Below, piece after piece: positions 9,235 to 18,707 of a DNA stretch of 64,000 bases (within the stretch, counting starts at the first letter, position 1; the number at the start of each line of letters is the position of its first letter). The position numbers were made by a program, and so were the translations under genes. The DNA comes from Cupriavidus pauculus (GTDB taxonomy: Bacteria > Pseudomonadota > Gammaproteobacteria > Burkholderiales > Burkholderiaceae): assembly GCF_022179805.1 (NCBI RefSeq), contig NZ_BPUO01000003.1, forward strand, positions 476,848 through 540,847, read 5' to 3'. Under the pieces are notes generated by a model that worked only from the letters and a program-made list of their open reading frames with translations, did not search any database and had not been told where the DNA came from.

Positions 9235-9263
9235 CGCCCGCGATACCCTCGCGGGCGTTTTTT
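9235..9263 (+). terminator. Intrinsic terminator
   Basis: Stem CGCCCGCG / CGCGGGCG with a 7-nt loop, followed by six T. It ends the 71-residue protein's unit. Confidence 0.85.
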
Positions 9264-9279
9264 ATGGCGCGCGCCCAAT

Positions 9280-9316
9280 AAAAAACCGGCCACCGGGCAG
9301 GCGCCCGATGGCCGGT
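9280..9316 (-). terminator. Intrinsic terminator of the Bug receptor gene
   Basis: Read on the minus strand: a stem of about 14 bp (ACCGGCCATCGGGC pairing with GCCCGGTGGCCGGT, one mismatch) followed by six T. It lies 45 bp after the Bug gene stop. Confidence 0.85.
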
Positions 9317-9360
9317 TGCAGTACTGCGGTACTACGTACTACCGTTGCCGAGGCAGGCGA

Positions 9361-10365
9361 TCAGTCCACCGTCGCGCCCGAAGCCTTCACCACCTTGGCC
9401 CACTTGGCGGCTTCGGACTTCATGAAGGCGGCCAGCTGGGCCGGCTTTTCCGGGTTCGGCTCGGCGCCTTGCTCGGCCATCTGCTTCTTCACTTCCGGCA
9501 TGGCCAGGATCTTGACCACTTCGGCGTTGATGCGGTCGACGATCGGCTGCGGCGTGCCGCCGGTGGCGTACAGCGCGAACCACGACGTTGCCTCATAGCC
9601 CGGCACGCCGGCTTCGGCCACGGTCGGCACGTCCGGCAGGGCCGGCGAGCGCTTGCCCGACGTCACGGCCAGCGCGCGCAGCTTGCCAGCCTTCACGTGC
9701 TGGAACGACGACGGCAGGTTGTCGAACATCAGGCCGATCTGGTTGCCCAGCAGGTCGTTCACGGCCGGGGCGCTGCCCTTGTACGGGATGTGCTGGATGT
9801 GCAGGCCCGTCATCGAGTTGAACAGCTCGCCCGACAGGTGCATCGACGAACCGCTACCCGACGAACCGTACGACAGCTTGTCCGGGTTCGCCTTCACGTA
9901 GGCGATCAGTTCCTTGATGTTGTGGACCGGCACCTTCGGGTTGACCACGACGATGTTCGGCACCATGGCCACGCGCGTGATCGGCGCGAAATCCTTGACC
10001 GGGTCGAACGGCAGCTTCGAGTACAGCGACTGGTTGATCGCGTGCGTACCGATGGTGCCCATGAACAGCGTGTAGCCGTCGGCCGGAGCCTTGGCGGCCA
10101 GCGACGCACCGATGTTGCCGCCAGCGCCCGGACGGTTGTCCACCACCACCGGCTGACCCAGCGCCTTGCCCAGTTGCAGGCTGACGATACGGGCCAGGAT
10201 GTCGGTGGTGCCACCGGCCGAGAACGGCACGATCATCGTGATCGGCTTGGTCGGATAGTTGCCCTGCGCCTGCGCGCCGGTCATGACGGCGAAGCCGGCG
10301 GCCATTGCCACGCCAGCGGCCAGCAGGCGTCTGCGCGCCTTCGAGGTTTGATTGGTGTTGCTCAT
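9361..10365 (-). CDS. Bug/TctC family periplasmic solute-binding protein
   Basis: A 334-residue extracytoplasmic receptor of the tripartite tricarboxylate type. The signal peptide (residues 1-34) starts with three Arg before a hydrophobic stretch and ends at GAQAQ, so Tat export is possible. The mature protein shows Bug hallmarks: YPTKPITMIVPFSAGGTTD, RPGAGGNIG, the DGYTL segment and PYKGSAPAVNDLLG. Bug proteins bind carboxylates or amides and are greatly expanded in Cupriavidus and relatives. No TctA/TctB membrane genes are adjacent. The nearby dehydrogenase and pca genes hint at an aromatic or organic acid ligand, but this is weak. Confidence 0.93.
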   Translation of the reverse strand: MSNTNQTSKARRRLLAAGVAMAAGFAVMTGAQAQGNYPTKPITMIVPFSAGGTTDILARIVSLQLGKALGQPVVVDNRPGAGGNIGASLAAKAPADGYTLFMGTIGTHAINQSLYSKLPFDPVKDFAPITRVAMVPNIVVVNPKVPVHNIKELIAYVKANPDKLSYGSSGSGSSMHLSGELFNSMTGLHIQHIPYKGSAPAVNDLLGNQIGLMFDNLPSSFQHVKAGKLRALAVTSGKRSPALPDVPTVAEAGVPGYEATSWFALYATGGTPQPIVDRINAEVVKILAMPEVKKQMAEQGAEPNPEKPAQLAAFMKSEAAKWAKVVKASGATVD

Positions 10366-10476
10366 CTTGTGCTCCAGGAATTGTGCTGCACACCCGCTGA
10401 CAGTCCTTGTGAGCGCCGCGGGCGCAATGCTGGTGAATCGCTAATTCCACCCCGTGCCTCGGGGCGGGCAACTTTC

Positions 10477-11208
10477 TTATACGGGCGCCACGCCGAGCGT
10501 GGTTCCGCCGCAGACGTACAGCACTTGTCCCGTCACGAAACCATTCTCGGGTGCGAGGAAGAACAGCGAGGCACGCGCCACGTCTTCCGGCGTTCCCATT
10601 CGTTTCACGGCGATGCTTGCCAGGATGCGCCGTGTCTGTTCGCTGCCCTCGGGATTGCTCTTTCGGAACAGCTCGGTGGCGATGGGACCCGGTGCCACGG
10701 CGTTGACGGTGATGCCGTCGCCGCCCAGCTCCATCGCCAGCGTTCGGGTCATGCCAACCAGCCCCGCCTTGGCCGCGGAATACACCACGCGCTCGGGCTT
10801 GCCCAGCGCCGCGCGCGAGGCCATGTTGACGATGCGGCCAAAGCCGGCCGCGCGCATGGCGGGCAGGCAGGCCTGGGTGAGCAGCATCGTGGCCTGCAGG
10901 GTCAGGCCCACGACATAGTCGAGATCTTCGGCGGTGGCCGTGTCGGCCGTGCCGGGACGCGTGGCGCCGGCGTTGTTCACGAGCCGGGTCACCGCGTACT
11001 GCGAGGTCACCTGCGCCGCCACCGCGCGCGTGGCGTCGGCGTTGGTCAGGTCGGCCTGGAAGAAGGTCAGGTTCGGATGCGACCAGGTCGGCTCAGCGTA
11101 GTCGACATTGATCACACGGGTCACGCCATCGGCGAGCAGCATTTCGGCAATCGCACGGCCGATACCGGAACTGGCGCCGGTGACAAGCGTGGCAACGGGA
11201 AGGGACAT
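10477..11208 (-). CDS. Short-chain dehydrogenase/reductase
   Basis: A 243-residue classical SDR. The NAD(P)-binding motif TGASSGIG lies at residues ~9-16, followed by NNAG, a catalytic Ser in the NMAS region and the YSAAK (Tyr/Lys) motif. The start is set at ATG 11208, preceded by GGAG seven bases away; an upstream in-frame start lacks this. The acidic residue after beta-2 (NVDYAEP) suggests NAD rather than NADP. The substrate is unknown. It lies 111 bp upstream of the Bug gene on the same strand and may be co-transcribed with it. Confidence 0.9.
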   Translation of the reverse strand: MSLPVATLVTGASSGIGRAIAEMLLADGVTRVINVDYAEPTWSHPNLTFFQADLTNADATRAVAAQVTSQYAVTRLVNNAGATRPGTADTATAEDLDYVVGLTLQATMLLTQACLPAMRAAGFGRIVNMASRAALGKPERVVYSAAKAGLVGMTRTLAMELGGDGITVNAVAPGPIATELFRKSNPEGSEQTRRILASIAVKRMGTPEDVARASLFFLAPENGFVTGQVLYVCGGTTLGVAPV

Positions 11209-11408
11209 CTCAAAACTCCGCACCGGCAAACGACGCCGGGTCAGTCAGAAAAAGATGCGGCAAGACCGGCGAGCCCGTCGGCCTGGCCGCAATGCTCTAC
11301 CTCGTTGGGGAAGAGACACCACTGAAATTTCCCACCAGCATTAACGGCGGGAAGGAAGGGAAATTAAGCGTTTGATGAAATAGTTCGGTTCAATTACCCG
11401 GGTTTCTT

Positions 11409-11441
11409 GCTCCCCTCTCCCACTTCATGGGAGAGGGGAGC
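11409..11441. repeat. Dispersed CTCCCCTCTCCCA hairpin, copy 2
   Basis: GCTCCCCTCTCCCA / TGGGAGAGGGGAGC, a 14-bp perfect stem with a 5-nt loop, lies 29 bp after the thiolase stop. It is the same family as the hairpins at 7993 and 38953. Confidence 0.7.
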
Positions 11442-11470
11442 GCATGGCAACCGCACTCAATCAGTAAATA

Positions 11471-12673
11471 TCAAACCCGCTCGATCACCATCGCAATACC
11501 CTGGCCCACGCCGATGCACATCGTGCACAGCGCGAAGCGGCCATTGGTGCGCTCCAGCTGGTACAGGGCGGTGGTCACCAGACGCGCGCCGCTCATGCCC
11601 AGCGGGTGGCCCAGGGCGATGGCGCCGCCGTTCGGGTTCACGCGCTTGTCATCGTCGGCGATGCCAAGCTGGCGCAGCACGGCCAGGCCTTGGGCAGCGA
11701 ATGCCTCGTTCAGTTCGATCACATCGATCTGGTCCAGCGACATGCCCAGTTGCTTCATCAGCTTCTGGGTAGCCGGTGCCGGGCCGATGCCCATCACGCG
11801 CGGGGCCACGCCGGCCGTTGCCATGCCGACGATGCGGGCGCGCGGCTTCAGGTTGTGCTGCTTCAGGCCCGCTTCGCTGGCCAGCAGGATCGAGCAGGCG
11901 CCGTCGTTCACGCCCGAGGCGTTACCGGCGGTGACCGTGCCATCCGGGCGCACCACGCCGCGCAGCTTGGCCAGTGCTTCCATGCTTGTGGCACGCGGGT
12001 GTTCGTCGCGGTCCACCACGATCGGGTCGCCCTTCTTCTGGGCGATCGTCACGGCGGTGATTTCCTGGGCCAGCGTACCGTCGGCCTGTGCGCGCGACGC
12101 CTTTTCCTGGCTGCGCAGCGCCATCAGATCCTGGTCTTCGCGGCTGATCTTGTAGTCGGTGGCCACGTTCTCGGCTGTCTCGGGCATCGAGTCCACGCCG
12201 TATGCAGCGCGCATCGCCGGGTTGATGAAGCGCCAGCCGATGGTGGTGTCGAAGATTTCAGCCTGGCGCGAGAACGCCGAGGTGGCCTTGCCCATCACGA
12301 ACGGGGCGCGGCTCATGCTTTCCACGCCACCGGCAATCATCAGGTTGGCTTCGCCAGCCTTGATGGCGCGTGCGGCGGTACCCGTGGCGTCCATGCCCGA
12401 ACCGCACAGGCGGTTGATCGTGGCGCCCGGCACGTCTTGTGGCAGACCGGCCAGCAGCGACGACATGCGTGCCACGTTGCGGTTGTCTTCGCCCGCCTGG
12501 TTGGCGTTGCCGTAGATCACGTCGTCGATGGCCGACCAGTCCAGGCCGGCGTTGCGGGCCATCAGGGCCTTCAGGGGCACCGCGCCGAGGTCGTCGGCGC
12601 GCACGCCGGACAGGCTGCCGCCGTAACGGCCGATGGGGGTACGGATGGCGTCAACGATGAATGCGTCGCTCAT
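11471..12673 (-). CDS. pcaF: 3-oxoadipyl-CoA thiolase
   Basis: A 400-residue thiolase that cleaves 3-oxoadipyl-CoA to succinyl-CoA and acetyl-CoA, the last step of the beta-ketoadipate pathway. The nucleophile Cys90 lies in NRLCGSGMDA. The catalytic His is in NPNGGAIALGHPLGMSGAR, and the second Cys in CTMCIGVGQG near the C-terminus. Sequence features and position directly after pcaI and pcaJ support PcaF rather than a general acetoacetyl-CoA thiolase. Last gene of the pcaIJF operon; the gap to pcaJ is 28 bp. Confidence 0.92.
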   Translation of the reverse strand: MSDAFIVDAIRTPIGRYGGSLSGVRADDLGAVPLKALMARNAGLDWSAIDDVIYGNANQAGEDNRNVARMSSLLAGLPQDVPGATINRLCGSGMDATGTAARAIKAGEANLMIAGGVESMSRAPFVMGKATSAFSRQAEIFDTTIGWRFINPAMRAAYGVDSMPETAENVATDYKISREDQDLMALRSQEKASRAQADGTLAQEITAVTIAQKKGDPIVVDRDEHPRATSMEALAKLRGVVRPDGTVTAGNASGVNDGACSILLASEAGLKQHNLKPRARIVGMATAGVAPRVMGIGPAPATQKLMKQLGMSLDQIDVIELNEAFAAQGLAVLRQLGIADDDKRVNPNGGAIALGHPLGMSGARLVTTALYQLERTNGRFALCTMCIGVGQGIAMVIERV

Positions 12674-12701
12674 GTTCTGTCTCGCTCGTCTTGGTGGTGG
12701 A

Positions 12702-13349
12702 TCAGGCGGCCACGGCCTGCTTCAGGGGCACGCCGGTCAGGCGTTGCAATTCGTCGAACGACAGGCCGTCCACGAGATCGCGGGCAACCAGGCCGTCCGG
12801 GGTCACATCGATGGTGGCCAGGTCGGTATAGATACGCGTGACGCAGCCAATGCCGGTCAGCGGATACGTGCACTCGGCCACGACCTTGCTTTCGCCCTGC
12901 TTGGTCTGGTGTTCCATCATCACGAACACCTGCTTGGCGCCGATGGCCAGGTCCATGGCCCCGCCCACGGCGGGAATGGCGCCCGGTGCACCGGTGTGCC
13001 AGTTGGCCAGGTCGCCGCGCTCGGACACCTGGAAGGCCCCCAGCACGCAGAAGTCCAGATGACCGCCGCGCATCATCGCAAACGAATCGGCATGGTGAAA
13101 ATACGAGCCACCGGCCTTGATCGTCACAGGCTGCTTGCCGGCGTTGATCAGGTCGCCGTCTTCCTCGCCAGGCGCGGGCGCGGAGCCCATGCCGAGCAGG
13201 CCGTTCTCGCTGTGGAGCAGGATTTCCTTGTCGGCGGGCAGGTGGTTGCCCACCAGGGTGGGCAGGCCGATACCGAGGTTCACCACGGCACCGTCCGGAA
13301 TGTCTTTGGCCACGCGGGCGGCCATCTGGTCACGGGTCAGGCGTTGCAT
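12702..13349 (-). CDS. pcaJ: 3-oxoadipate CoA-transferase, beta subunit
   Basis: A 215-residue beta subunit of the succinyl-CoA:3-oxoadipate CoA-transferase. It includes the glutamate nucleophile in HSENGLLGMG and the downstream GGAMDLAIGAKQVFVMMEH segment. The start is ATG 13349, preceded by AGGAG eight bases upstream; the longer reading frame upstream overlaps pcaI and is not used. It works as a heteromer with PcaI, encoded 20 bp upstream. A 3-oxoacid CoA-transferase for acetoacetate is the main alternative. Confidence 0.92.
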   Translation of the reverse strand: MQRLTRDQMAARVAKDIPDGAVVNLGIGLPTLVGNHLPADKEILLHSENGLLGMGSAPAPGEEDGDLINAGKQPVTIKAGGSYFHHADSFAMMRGGHLDFCVLGAFQVSERGDLANWHTGAPGAIPAVGGAMDLAIGAKQVFVMMEHQTKQGESKVVAECTYPLTGIGCVTRIYTDLATIDVTPDGLVARDLVDGLSFDELQRLTGVPLKQAVAA

Positions 13350-13369
13350 GTGTCTTTCTCCTTCTGCGC

Positions 13370-14053
13370 TCAGGCGGCCTGGACGGCGGCGCCGCCAACC
13401 TTGACCACACGCTTGACGAACAGGCCCGGCGTGACGATGTGCTCGGGGTTCATTTCGCCCAGTTCGACGACGTGGTCGACCTGCACGATCGCGCACTTGG
13501 CCGCCATGGCCATGATCGGGCCGAAGTTGCGGGCCGTCTTGCGGTACGTGAGGTTGCCCCAGCGGTCGGCCGTGTCAGCCTTGATCAGCGCGAAGTCCGC
13601 GTGGATCGGCTTTTCGAACACGTAGCCCTGGCCGTCGATGATGCGCGTTTCCTTGCCTTCGGCCAGCGGCGTGCCGTAGGCCGTGCGCGTGAAGAAGCCG
13701 CCAATGCCGGCACCGGCCGCGCGGATGCGCTCGGCCAGGTTGCCCTGGGGCACCAGTTCCAGCTCGATCTCGCCAGCGTGGAACAGCGAATCGAACACGT
13801 ACGAATCCACCTGCCGCGGGAACGAGCAAATGATCTTGCGCACGGCCTTGGTCTTGAGCAGTGCCGCCAGGCCCGTGTCGCCATTGCCGGCGCTGTTGTT
13901 GACGATGGTGAGGTCGCGTGCGCCCTGGGCAATCAGCGCGTCGATCAGTTGCGCGGGCATGCCAGCCAGGCCAAAACCGCCAATCAGGATCGTGGCGCCA
14001 TCGTGGATGCCGGCAACAGCCGCTTCCACCGAGTCATATAGCTTGTTGATCAC
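13370..14053 (-). CDS. pcaI: 3-oxoadipate CoA-transferase, alpha subunit
   Basis: A 227-residue alpha subunit with the CoA-binding glycine-rich segment ILIGGFGLAGMP near residues 20-31, and the GGFFTRTAYGT region. A GTG start at 14053 gives the family's usual N-terminus (INKLYDSVEAAVAGI); GGAA lies about six bases upstream. First gene of pcaI-pcaJ-pcaF. Together these turn 3-oxoadipate from protocatechuate or catechol into central intermediates. A PcaR-like palindrome lies about 250 bp upstream. Confidence 0.9.
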   Translation of the reverse strand: MINKLYDSVEAAVAGIHDGATILIGGFGLAGMPAQLIDALIAQGARDLTIVNNSAGNGDTGLAALLKTKAVRKIICSFPRQVDSYVFDSLFHAGEIELELVPQGNLAERIRAAGAGIGGFFTRTAYGTPLAEGKETRIIDGQGYVFEKPIHADFALIKADTADRWGNLTYRKTARNFGPIMAMAAKCAIVQVDHVVELGEMNPEHIVTPGLFVKRVVKVGGAAVQAA

Positions 14054-14425
14054 TTGCGTTCCAGTTCGGAAGGAGGTCCGGCATCGCACCGGGACCGGCC
14101 GCAAGAAGGGCGGCACGCAAAGATGTCTCCGGCAGGCTGCTCAGACGGGGCGTCCGTGGTGGCGACGTGGGCGCCAGGCGCACCGCGACGACATCGGGAC
14201 GGAGTCCAACAATCTTGCAGTTGTCTTGATGAGCCGTCTTTCGGCGGCTTCAGTGATGGTCGGCGAATTGGTTGCGATCATCGGGTTGCGATCATCGCTT
14301 AAAGTTCGCTATACGAACTCCAATTCGCAGAATGAACAAAGGTTACACCCCGCCCCCGGGACACGGCAATAAGGGACTGCGCGCCGGGGGCGATAATCGG
14401 ACAAGTGATGTTTTGCGCTGCAACA
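14054..14425. other. 372-bp region upstream of pcaI
   Basis: No gene supported. It holds the pca operon control region: a 15-17-bp palindrome and a perfect tandem 14-mer, listed next. The far end is the 3' flank of sbcC. Confidence 0.6.
14270..14319 (-). promoter_or_regulatory. Candidate PcaR-type operator and tandem 14-mer
   Basis: AGTTCG-CTATA-CGAACT (14303-14319) is a perfect inverted repeat. Its GTTCG-N5-CGAAC core matches the form of PcaR/PcaU (IclR family) operators. Beside it, GGTTGCGATCATCG occurs twice in perfect tandem (14270-14297). Control by an IclR regulator, possibly the one at 42870, is an inference. Confidence 0.5.
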
Positions 14426-17400
14426 TCAGGGCAGGCGCAGCACCGCCTGGCTGCCACTTAAGCCGGGGCGTACCTCGAGCCGCACGTCGATGCGCTCGCG
14501 CAGTTCCGACACATGCGAAATGATCCCAACCAGGCGCCCGGCCTGCTGCAAATCCAGCAGCGTGCGGATCGCAAAGTCTAGGCTTTCCGGATCGAGCGTG
14601 CCAAAGCCTTCGTCCACGAACAGCGTATCGAGCTGGATGCCGCCCGCGCGCGACTGCACCACATCGGCCAGCCCCAACGCCAAGGATAGCGACGCGAGAA
14701 AGCCTTCGCCACCGGAGAGCGTGTTGGCCGGGCGCGTGGCGCCGGTATCGTGGTCGAACACCTCAAGATCCAGCCCGCCGGCCATGCGCTGGTCGCCCTG
14801 CCCGCGCACACGCTGCAGCGCGTAGCGGCCCCGGCTCATGCGCAGCAGCCGCAGCGACGCGGCCTCCAGCACCTCGTCGAGCAACGTGGCCAGCACGAAC
14901 CGCTGGAACGTCATGCGGCGCGGATTGTTACCGTTCGCCACTTCCGACAGCCGGCCCAGCACCGCGTAGCGCGTTTCCACCTCGCGGCCCTCGGCGGCCA
15001 GCGACTCCACCTGTCCCTTGCATTGCAGCAGCGCATCGCGCGCGGCCGCCAGTTCGCTGCGCTCGCGGATCGCGGCTTCGAGCTTCACCGCGGTGTCGCC
15101 GCGCGTGGCCAGCAGCGCGGGCAGGTCGGGCTCCTGCAGCGCCTGCGCGATGGCCGCCGTGCGCGTGCGCCATTCGGCGGCGCGCGCCAGTTCCACATCG
15201 AACGCGCGGATGGCGTCGTCCAGTGCCGCCGTGTCCTCGGCGCTCAGCCAGGCCGCCTGGTACGTGTCGGCATCGTCGAATGCGGCCGTGGCCATGGCGG
15301 TGGCCAGCGCGGCTTCGCGCTCCGTGGCGCGGGCATTGGCCTGGGCCACGTTGTCGCGTGCCGACGCCAGCGCGGCGGCCGTGGCCGCCTGCAACGCCAC
15401 CGCATCGCGCTCGGCGGCCTGCGCCACCTGCAGCGCGGCCTCCAGCGCACCGGCTTCGCGCCGCGCCGCTTCCAGCGCAGACGTCATTGCGTCGGGGTCG
15501 CGCGAATCCTCGGGTACCTGCTCGCACGCGGCCCGCCATTCGCCATCAAGCCGTGCATGCTCATGCGCGGCCACGCGAACGGCCTGGTCGGCGCCTTGCG
15601 CAGACGCCTCGGCGGCCTCGCATGCAGCGCGTGCCTGTGCAATGCGCGCCGCCAATGCGTCGGCACGCTGCGTGGCCTGTCCGGCTTGCGTGGCTTGTGT
15701 AGCGAGCGCGGCGATTTCGGCCTCCATGGCCTGGGCGGCCTCCGGAGACACATCGCCCGCCGCCTCGGCCAGATCGGCCAACCGTGCCTGCCACTGGGTG
15801 ACGCTGGCTTGCGCCTGCTGATGCGCCGCACTCGCTTCGGCCAGCGCATCCTCGGCGCGTTGCAGCGCCAGGCGCGCGGCGTCGAGGTCGTCATCACTAA
15901 CCAGCGCCAGCGCCTGCTGCGCCAGCGCGGGGTGATCCTTGCCGCCACAGACCGGGCACGACTCACCGCGCTTCAGGCCACCCGCCAGGCGCGCGGCCTG
16001 CCCGTGGCGCCAGTCCACCTCGGCCTGGCGCACGGCGGCGCGGGCGGCATCGCGGGCCTCGGTGGCGCCGCGCCTGGCAGCCTCGCTTGTGTCGAGTGCC
16101 CGGCGCAGCGGCACCAGTTCCGCTTCGATCTGCCGGCAGCGTGTGATGCGTGCCGCGCGTTCGCGCGCCTGTTCCAGCCGCAGTTGCAGCGCCTGCAGGC
16201 CGGCGGCAGCTTGCCGCGCCTGCTCGAAATCGGCTTCCATGGCCTTGAGCGCGGTGGTGCCGGCCTGCAATGCGTCGATCTTCGCCACGCAGGCGGCCTG
16301 CGCCATGGCCAGCGTGGTGCCGGCCTGTGCCACGCCATTGCGCAGCACACCGAACTTGCGGGCCTGCGGCAGCAGGTGTTCCAGCCGGGTCACCGTGCGT
16401 TGCGCGGCCGCCCGCACGTCCTGGCGGCACTGCTCCGCGCGCAGCACGCTGGCGGCGGCCTCGGCCGATTGCACGGCGCGCGTGGCTGCCGTCTCGGCCT
16501 GGGCCTGAACCACGCATGCGGCGTCGCGATCCTGCCGCGCCGCCTGCAGGTACTGGACGGCCGGTGCCACCGTCGCGGCACGCCGCGCAGCCTGCAGCCG
16601 GGCACGGTCGGCCTCGACCGTGGTCACCCTGGCCGACAGCACCGCGTGCGCGCCCTCGGCCTCGCGCCATGCCTTGATCTGGGTGTGTTCGAGTTCGCCC
16701 TTGCGCAGCGACGCCTGCGCGGCCTCGCTGGCGGCGCGCGCCACGTCCTCGCGGCGCAGCAGTTCGGTCAGCGTGGCCTGCAGCGCGTCGATGCGCTCGG
16801 CCATGGCGTCGGTCGATGCCAACTGGTATTGCTCCAGCAGCGTCTTGCGGCGCAGCGCGATTTCCTCGGCCTCGCGCCGGATGCCGGCGGCCTGCTCCTT
16901 GAGCTGTTCCTCCACGCGCCGGTACAGCTCGGTGTGGAACAGCCGCTCCAGAATGCTCTGGCGTGCGCGGGAATCGGCGGTCAGCAGTTCGCGAAAGCGG
17001 CCCTGGGGCAGCACGATGACCTGCCGGAACTGCGCGCTGTCGAAACCAAGCAGGTCGCGCACCGCGTCGCCGACGCGATTGGGCTGGCTGGCGTGGCTCT
17101 TCCAGGTCCCGTCGAGCATCACGTCAAGTTGCGCCTTGGCGGCTTCCTTGACGAAGCCGCCCGCCCCGCGCTGGCTGGGGCGGTCCTGCGTGGGAGATCG
17201 CGTGACGCGGTAGTGCATCGACCCCAGGCCGAATTCGAGCGTGACCTCGGTGCGCAGGGCGGCATCGGCATTGGCGCTGCGCATGTCCTGCGCGCTGCGC
17301 TCGCCGCCCGACGTGTCACCGTAGAGCGCAAAGCAGATGGCATCGAGCAGCGTGGTCTTGCCCGCGCCCGTGGGACCGTGGATCAGGAAGAATGCCTGGT

Positions 17401-17479
17401 CGCCGAGCCTGGTGAAATCGATGGTCTCGGTGGCGGCGAACGGGCCGAAAGCCTGCAACTTCAGGTACAGCGGTTTCAT
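14426..17479 (-). CDS. sbcC: Exonuclease SbcCD, ATPase subunit SbcC
   Basis: A 1017-residue SMC/Rad50-like ATPase. Walker A GPTGAGKTT is near residues 35-43, followed by two long coiled-coil arms. The zinc-hook motif CPVC is at residues 508-511, and the C-terminal ABC signature LSGGE is followed by the Walker B segment LDTLFVDEGFGTLD. With SbcD it cleaves DNA hairpins and processes double-strand breaks. The start ATG overlaps the sbcD stop by four bases (ATGA), indicating translational coupling. Length is normal for SbcC. Confidence 0.96.
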   Translation of the reverse strand: MKPLYLKLQAFGPFAATETIDFTRLGDQAFFLIHGPTGAGKTTLLDAICFALYGDTSGGERSAQDMRSANADAALRTEVTLEFGLGSMHYRVTRSPTQDRPSQRGAGGFVKEAAKAQLDVMLDGTWKSHASQPNRVGDAVRDLLGFDSAQFRQVIVLPQGRFRELLTADSRARQSILERLFHTELYRRVEEQLKEQAAGIRREAEEIALRRKTLLEQYQLASTDAMAERIDALQATLTELLRREDVARAASEAAQASLRKGELEHTQIKAWREAEGAHAVLSARVTTVEADRARLQAARRAATVAPAVQYLQAARQDRDAACVVQAQAETAATRAVQSAEAAASVLRAEQCRQDVRAAAQRTVTRLEHLLPQARKFGVLRNGVAQAGTTLAMAQAACVAKIDALQAGTTALKAMEADFEQARQAAAGLQALQLRLEQARERAARITRCRQIEAELVPLRRALDTSEAARRGATEARDAARAAVRQAEVDWRHGQAARLAGGLKRGESCPVCGGKDHPALAQQALALVSDDDLDAARLALQRAEDALAEASAAHQQAQASVTQWQARLADLAEAAGDVSPEAAQAMEAEIAALATQATQAGQATQRADALAARIAQARAACEAAEASAQGADQAVRVAAHEHARLDGEWRAACEQVPEDSRDPDAMTSALEAARREAGALEAALQVAQAAERDAVALQAATAAALASARDNVAQANARATEREAALATAMATAAFDDADTYQAAWLSAEDTAALDDAIRAFDVELARAAEWRTRTAAIAQALQEPDLPALLATRGDTAVKLEAAIRERSELAAARDALLQCKGQVESLAAEGREVETRYAVLGRLSEVANGNNPRRMTFQRFVLATLLDEVLEAASLRLLRMSRGRYALQRVRGQGDQRMAGGLDLEVFDHDTGATRPANTLSGGEGFLASLSLALGLADVVQSRAGGIQLDTLFVDEGFGTLDPESLDFAIRTLLDLQQAGRLVGIISHVSELRERIDVRLEVRPGLSGSQAVLRLP

Positions 17480-18621
17480 GCCGATTCCCTTTCCGCAGCC
17501 TCCATGCCGGCCAGAATGTGGTCGAGTGCCCGGCGTTGGTCGCCGTCCAGGTCCGCGTCAGCCACCTCGCGGAAGAAATTTGCAAACAGACTGCCCGTGT
17601 CCAGTTCGCGCATGCGGCGGCCGGTCTCGCCGGCCTGCCCGCTGCGGGCCAGGATGGCCCGCTCGATCGCCAGCGCATTGGGATACGCCTCGCGCAGCCG
17701 TGCCATCGGGTCCAGCAGCGCGCCCTCGTCGGTCAGTACTGCATAGACATAGTCGTCGCGGCCGGGATCGGCGGCGCCCGCCTCCACCAGCTGGGCCAGC
17801 TCGCCCGTCAGGATGCGCAGGTCGCGCTGCGGCCGCAAGGCGATCTGCTCGATGCGCACTGCGCCCTTTTCGTCCATATCGATCAGCGACACGGTCTTGA
17901 GGTGATCGGCTTCCGACAGCGAATACTTGAGCAGCGACCCCGAGTAATGGACCCGGCCGCCGATGGTCTGCGGCCGGTGCAGGTGGCCCAGCGCGACGAA
18001 ATCGAAGCCGTGGAACAGCTCCGCCGCCACGGCGCCGCTGCCGCCCACAGACAGCGGCCGCTCCGATTCGCTGACGGCGCCCCCCACCACGAAGGCATGT
18101 CCCACCGCCACGGCGCGCACGCCCGCCGGGTGGCTGGCGCGGATCGCGTCGAGCTGGGCACCCAGCGCCGCCTCGTGCGATGACAGGTCAACGCCCAGCG
18201 CATCGCGCACCACGGCCGGCTCCGCATAGGGCAGCGCGTAGATGCGCACTTCGCCATGGGCGTCGTGCAGCGTCACGCAGGCCGGTTCCGGCCCGGTGCG
18301 CCCGGCCACGTGCAGGCCGCGCGCGGACAGCAGGCGCGCGCCAAAGTCCAGCCGCTGCGCGCTGTCGTGGTTACCCGCGATCATCACCACCGGCACGCCG
18401 GCTTCCACCACGATGCGCGCCAGCACGTCGTCCAGCAACGCCACGGCTTCGGGCGGCGGCACCGCCCGGTCGTACACATCTCCCGCAATCAGCACGGCGT
18501 CCGGGCGCACGTCGCGCACCAGTGCCACGAACTGGTCGAGCACGTGCGTCTGGTCTTCGAGCAGGCTGCGGGCATGGAAAAGCCGACCGAGATGCCAGTC
18601 GGCGGTGTGAAGAAAACGCAA
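17476..18621 (-). CDS. sbcD: Exonuclease SbcCD, nuclease subunit SbcD
   Basis: About 381 residues. The calcineurin-like phosphoesterase motifs are all present: HTADWHLGR (Asp8, His10), AGDVYDR, GNHDS, VGHAFV and GHLHRPQ, which bind the two Mn ions. I chose the TTG at 18621, preceded by AAGGA six bases away, because the protein then begins directly at the conserved RFLHTADWHLG. A longer frame starting at 18681 adds 20 poorly conserved residues. First gene of the sbcD-sbcC pair. Confidence 0.93.
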   Translation of the reverse strand: MRFLHTADWHLGRLFHARSLLEDQTHVLDQFVALVRDVRPDAVLIAGDVYDRAVPPPEAVALLDDVLARIVVEAGVPVVMIAGNHDSAQRLDFGARLLSARGLHVAGRTGPEPACVTLHDAHGEVRIYALPYAEPAVVRDALGVDLSSHEAALGAQLDAIRASHPAGVRAVAVGHAFVVGGAVSESERPLSVGGSGAVAAELFHGFDFVALGHLHRPQTIGGRVHYSGSLLKYSLSEADHLKTVSLIDMDEKGAVRIEQIALRPQRDLRILTGELAQLVEAGAADPGRDDYVYAVLTDEGALLDPMARLREAYPNALAIERAILARSGQAGETGRRMRELDTGSLFANFFREVADADLDGDQRRALDHILAGMEAAERESA

Positions 18622-18707
18622 TTCGGGTCCTTGGGCGCGGTGGCGCGTGAAGCACGGCGTTGCCGTGCGGTCCCGCATCATAACGTCACCGCCCCTTCTG
18701 GCGGCGC

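Noticed and set aside
14070..14077. Perfect AAGGAGGT on the plus strand
   Set aside because: No start codon or coding frame follows at a usable distance; the adjacent gene is on the other strand.
14750..17746. 998-codon open frame opposite sbcC
   Set aside because: It is the antisense shadow of a GC-rich coding gene with intact SbcC motifs; composition is His/Arg/Gly-rich without any domain.
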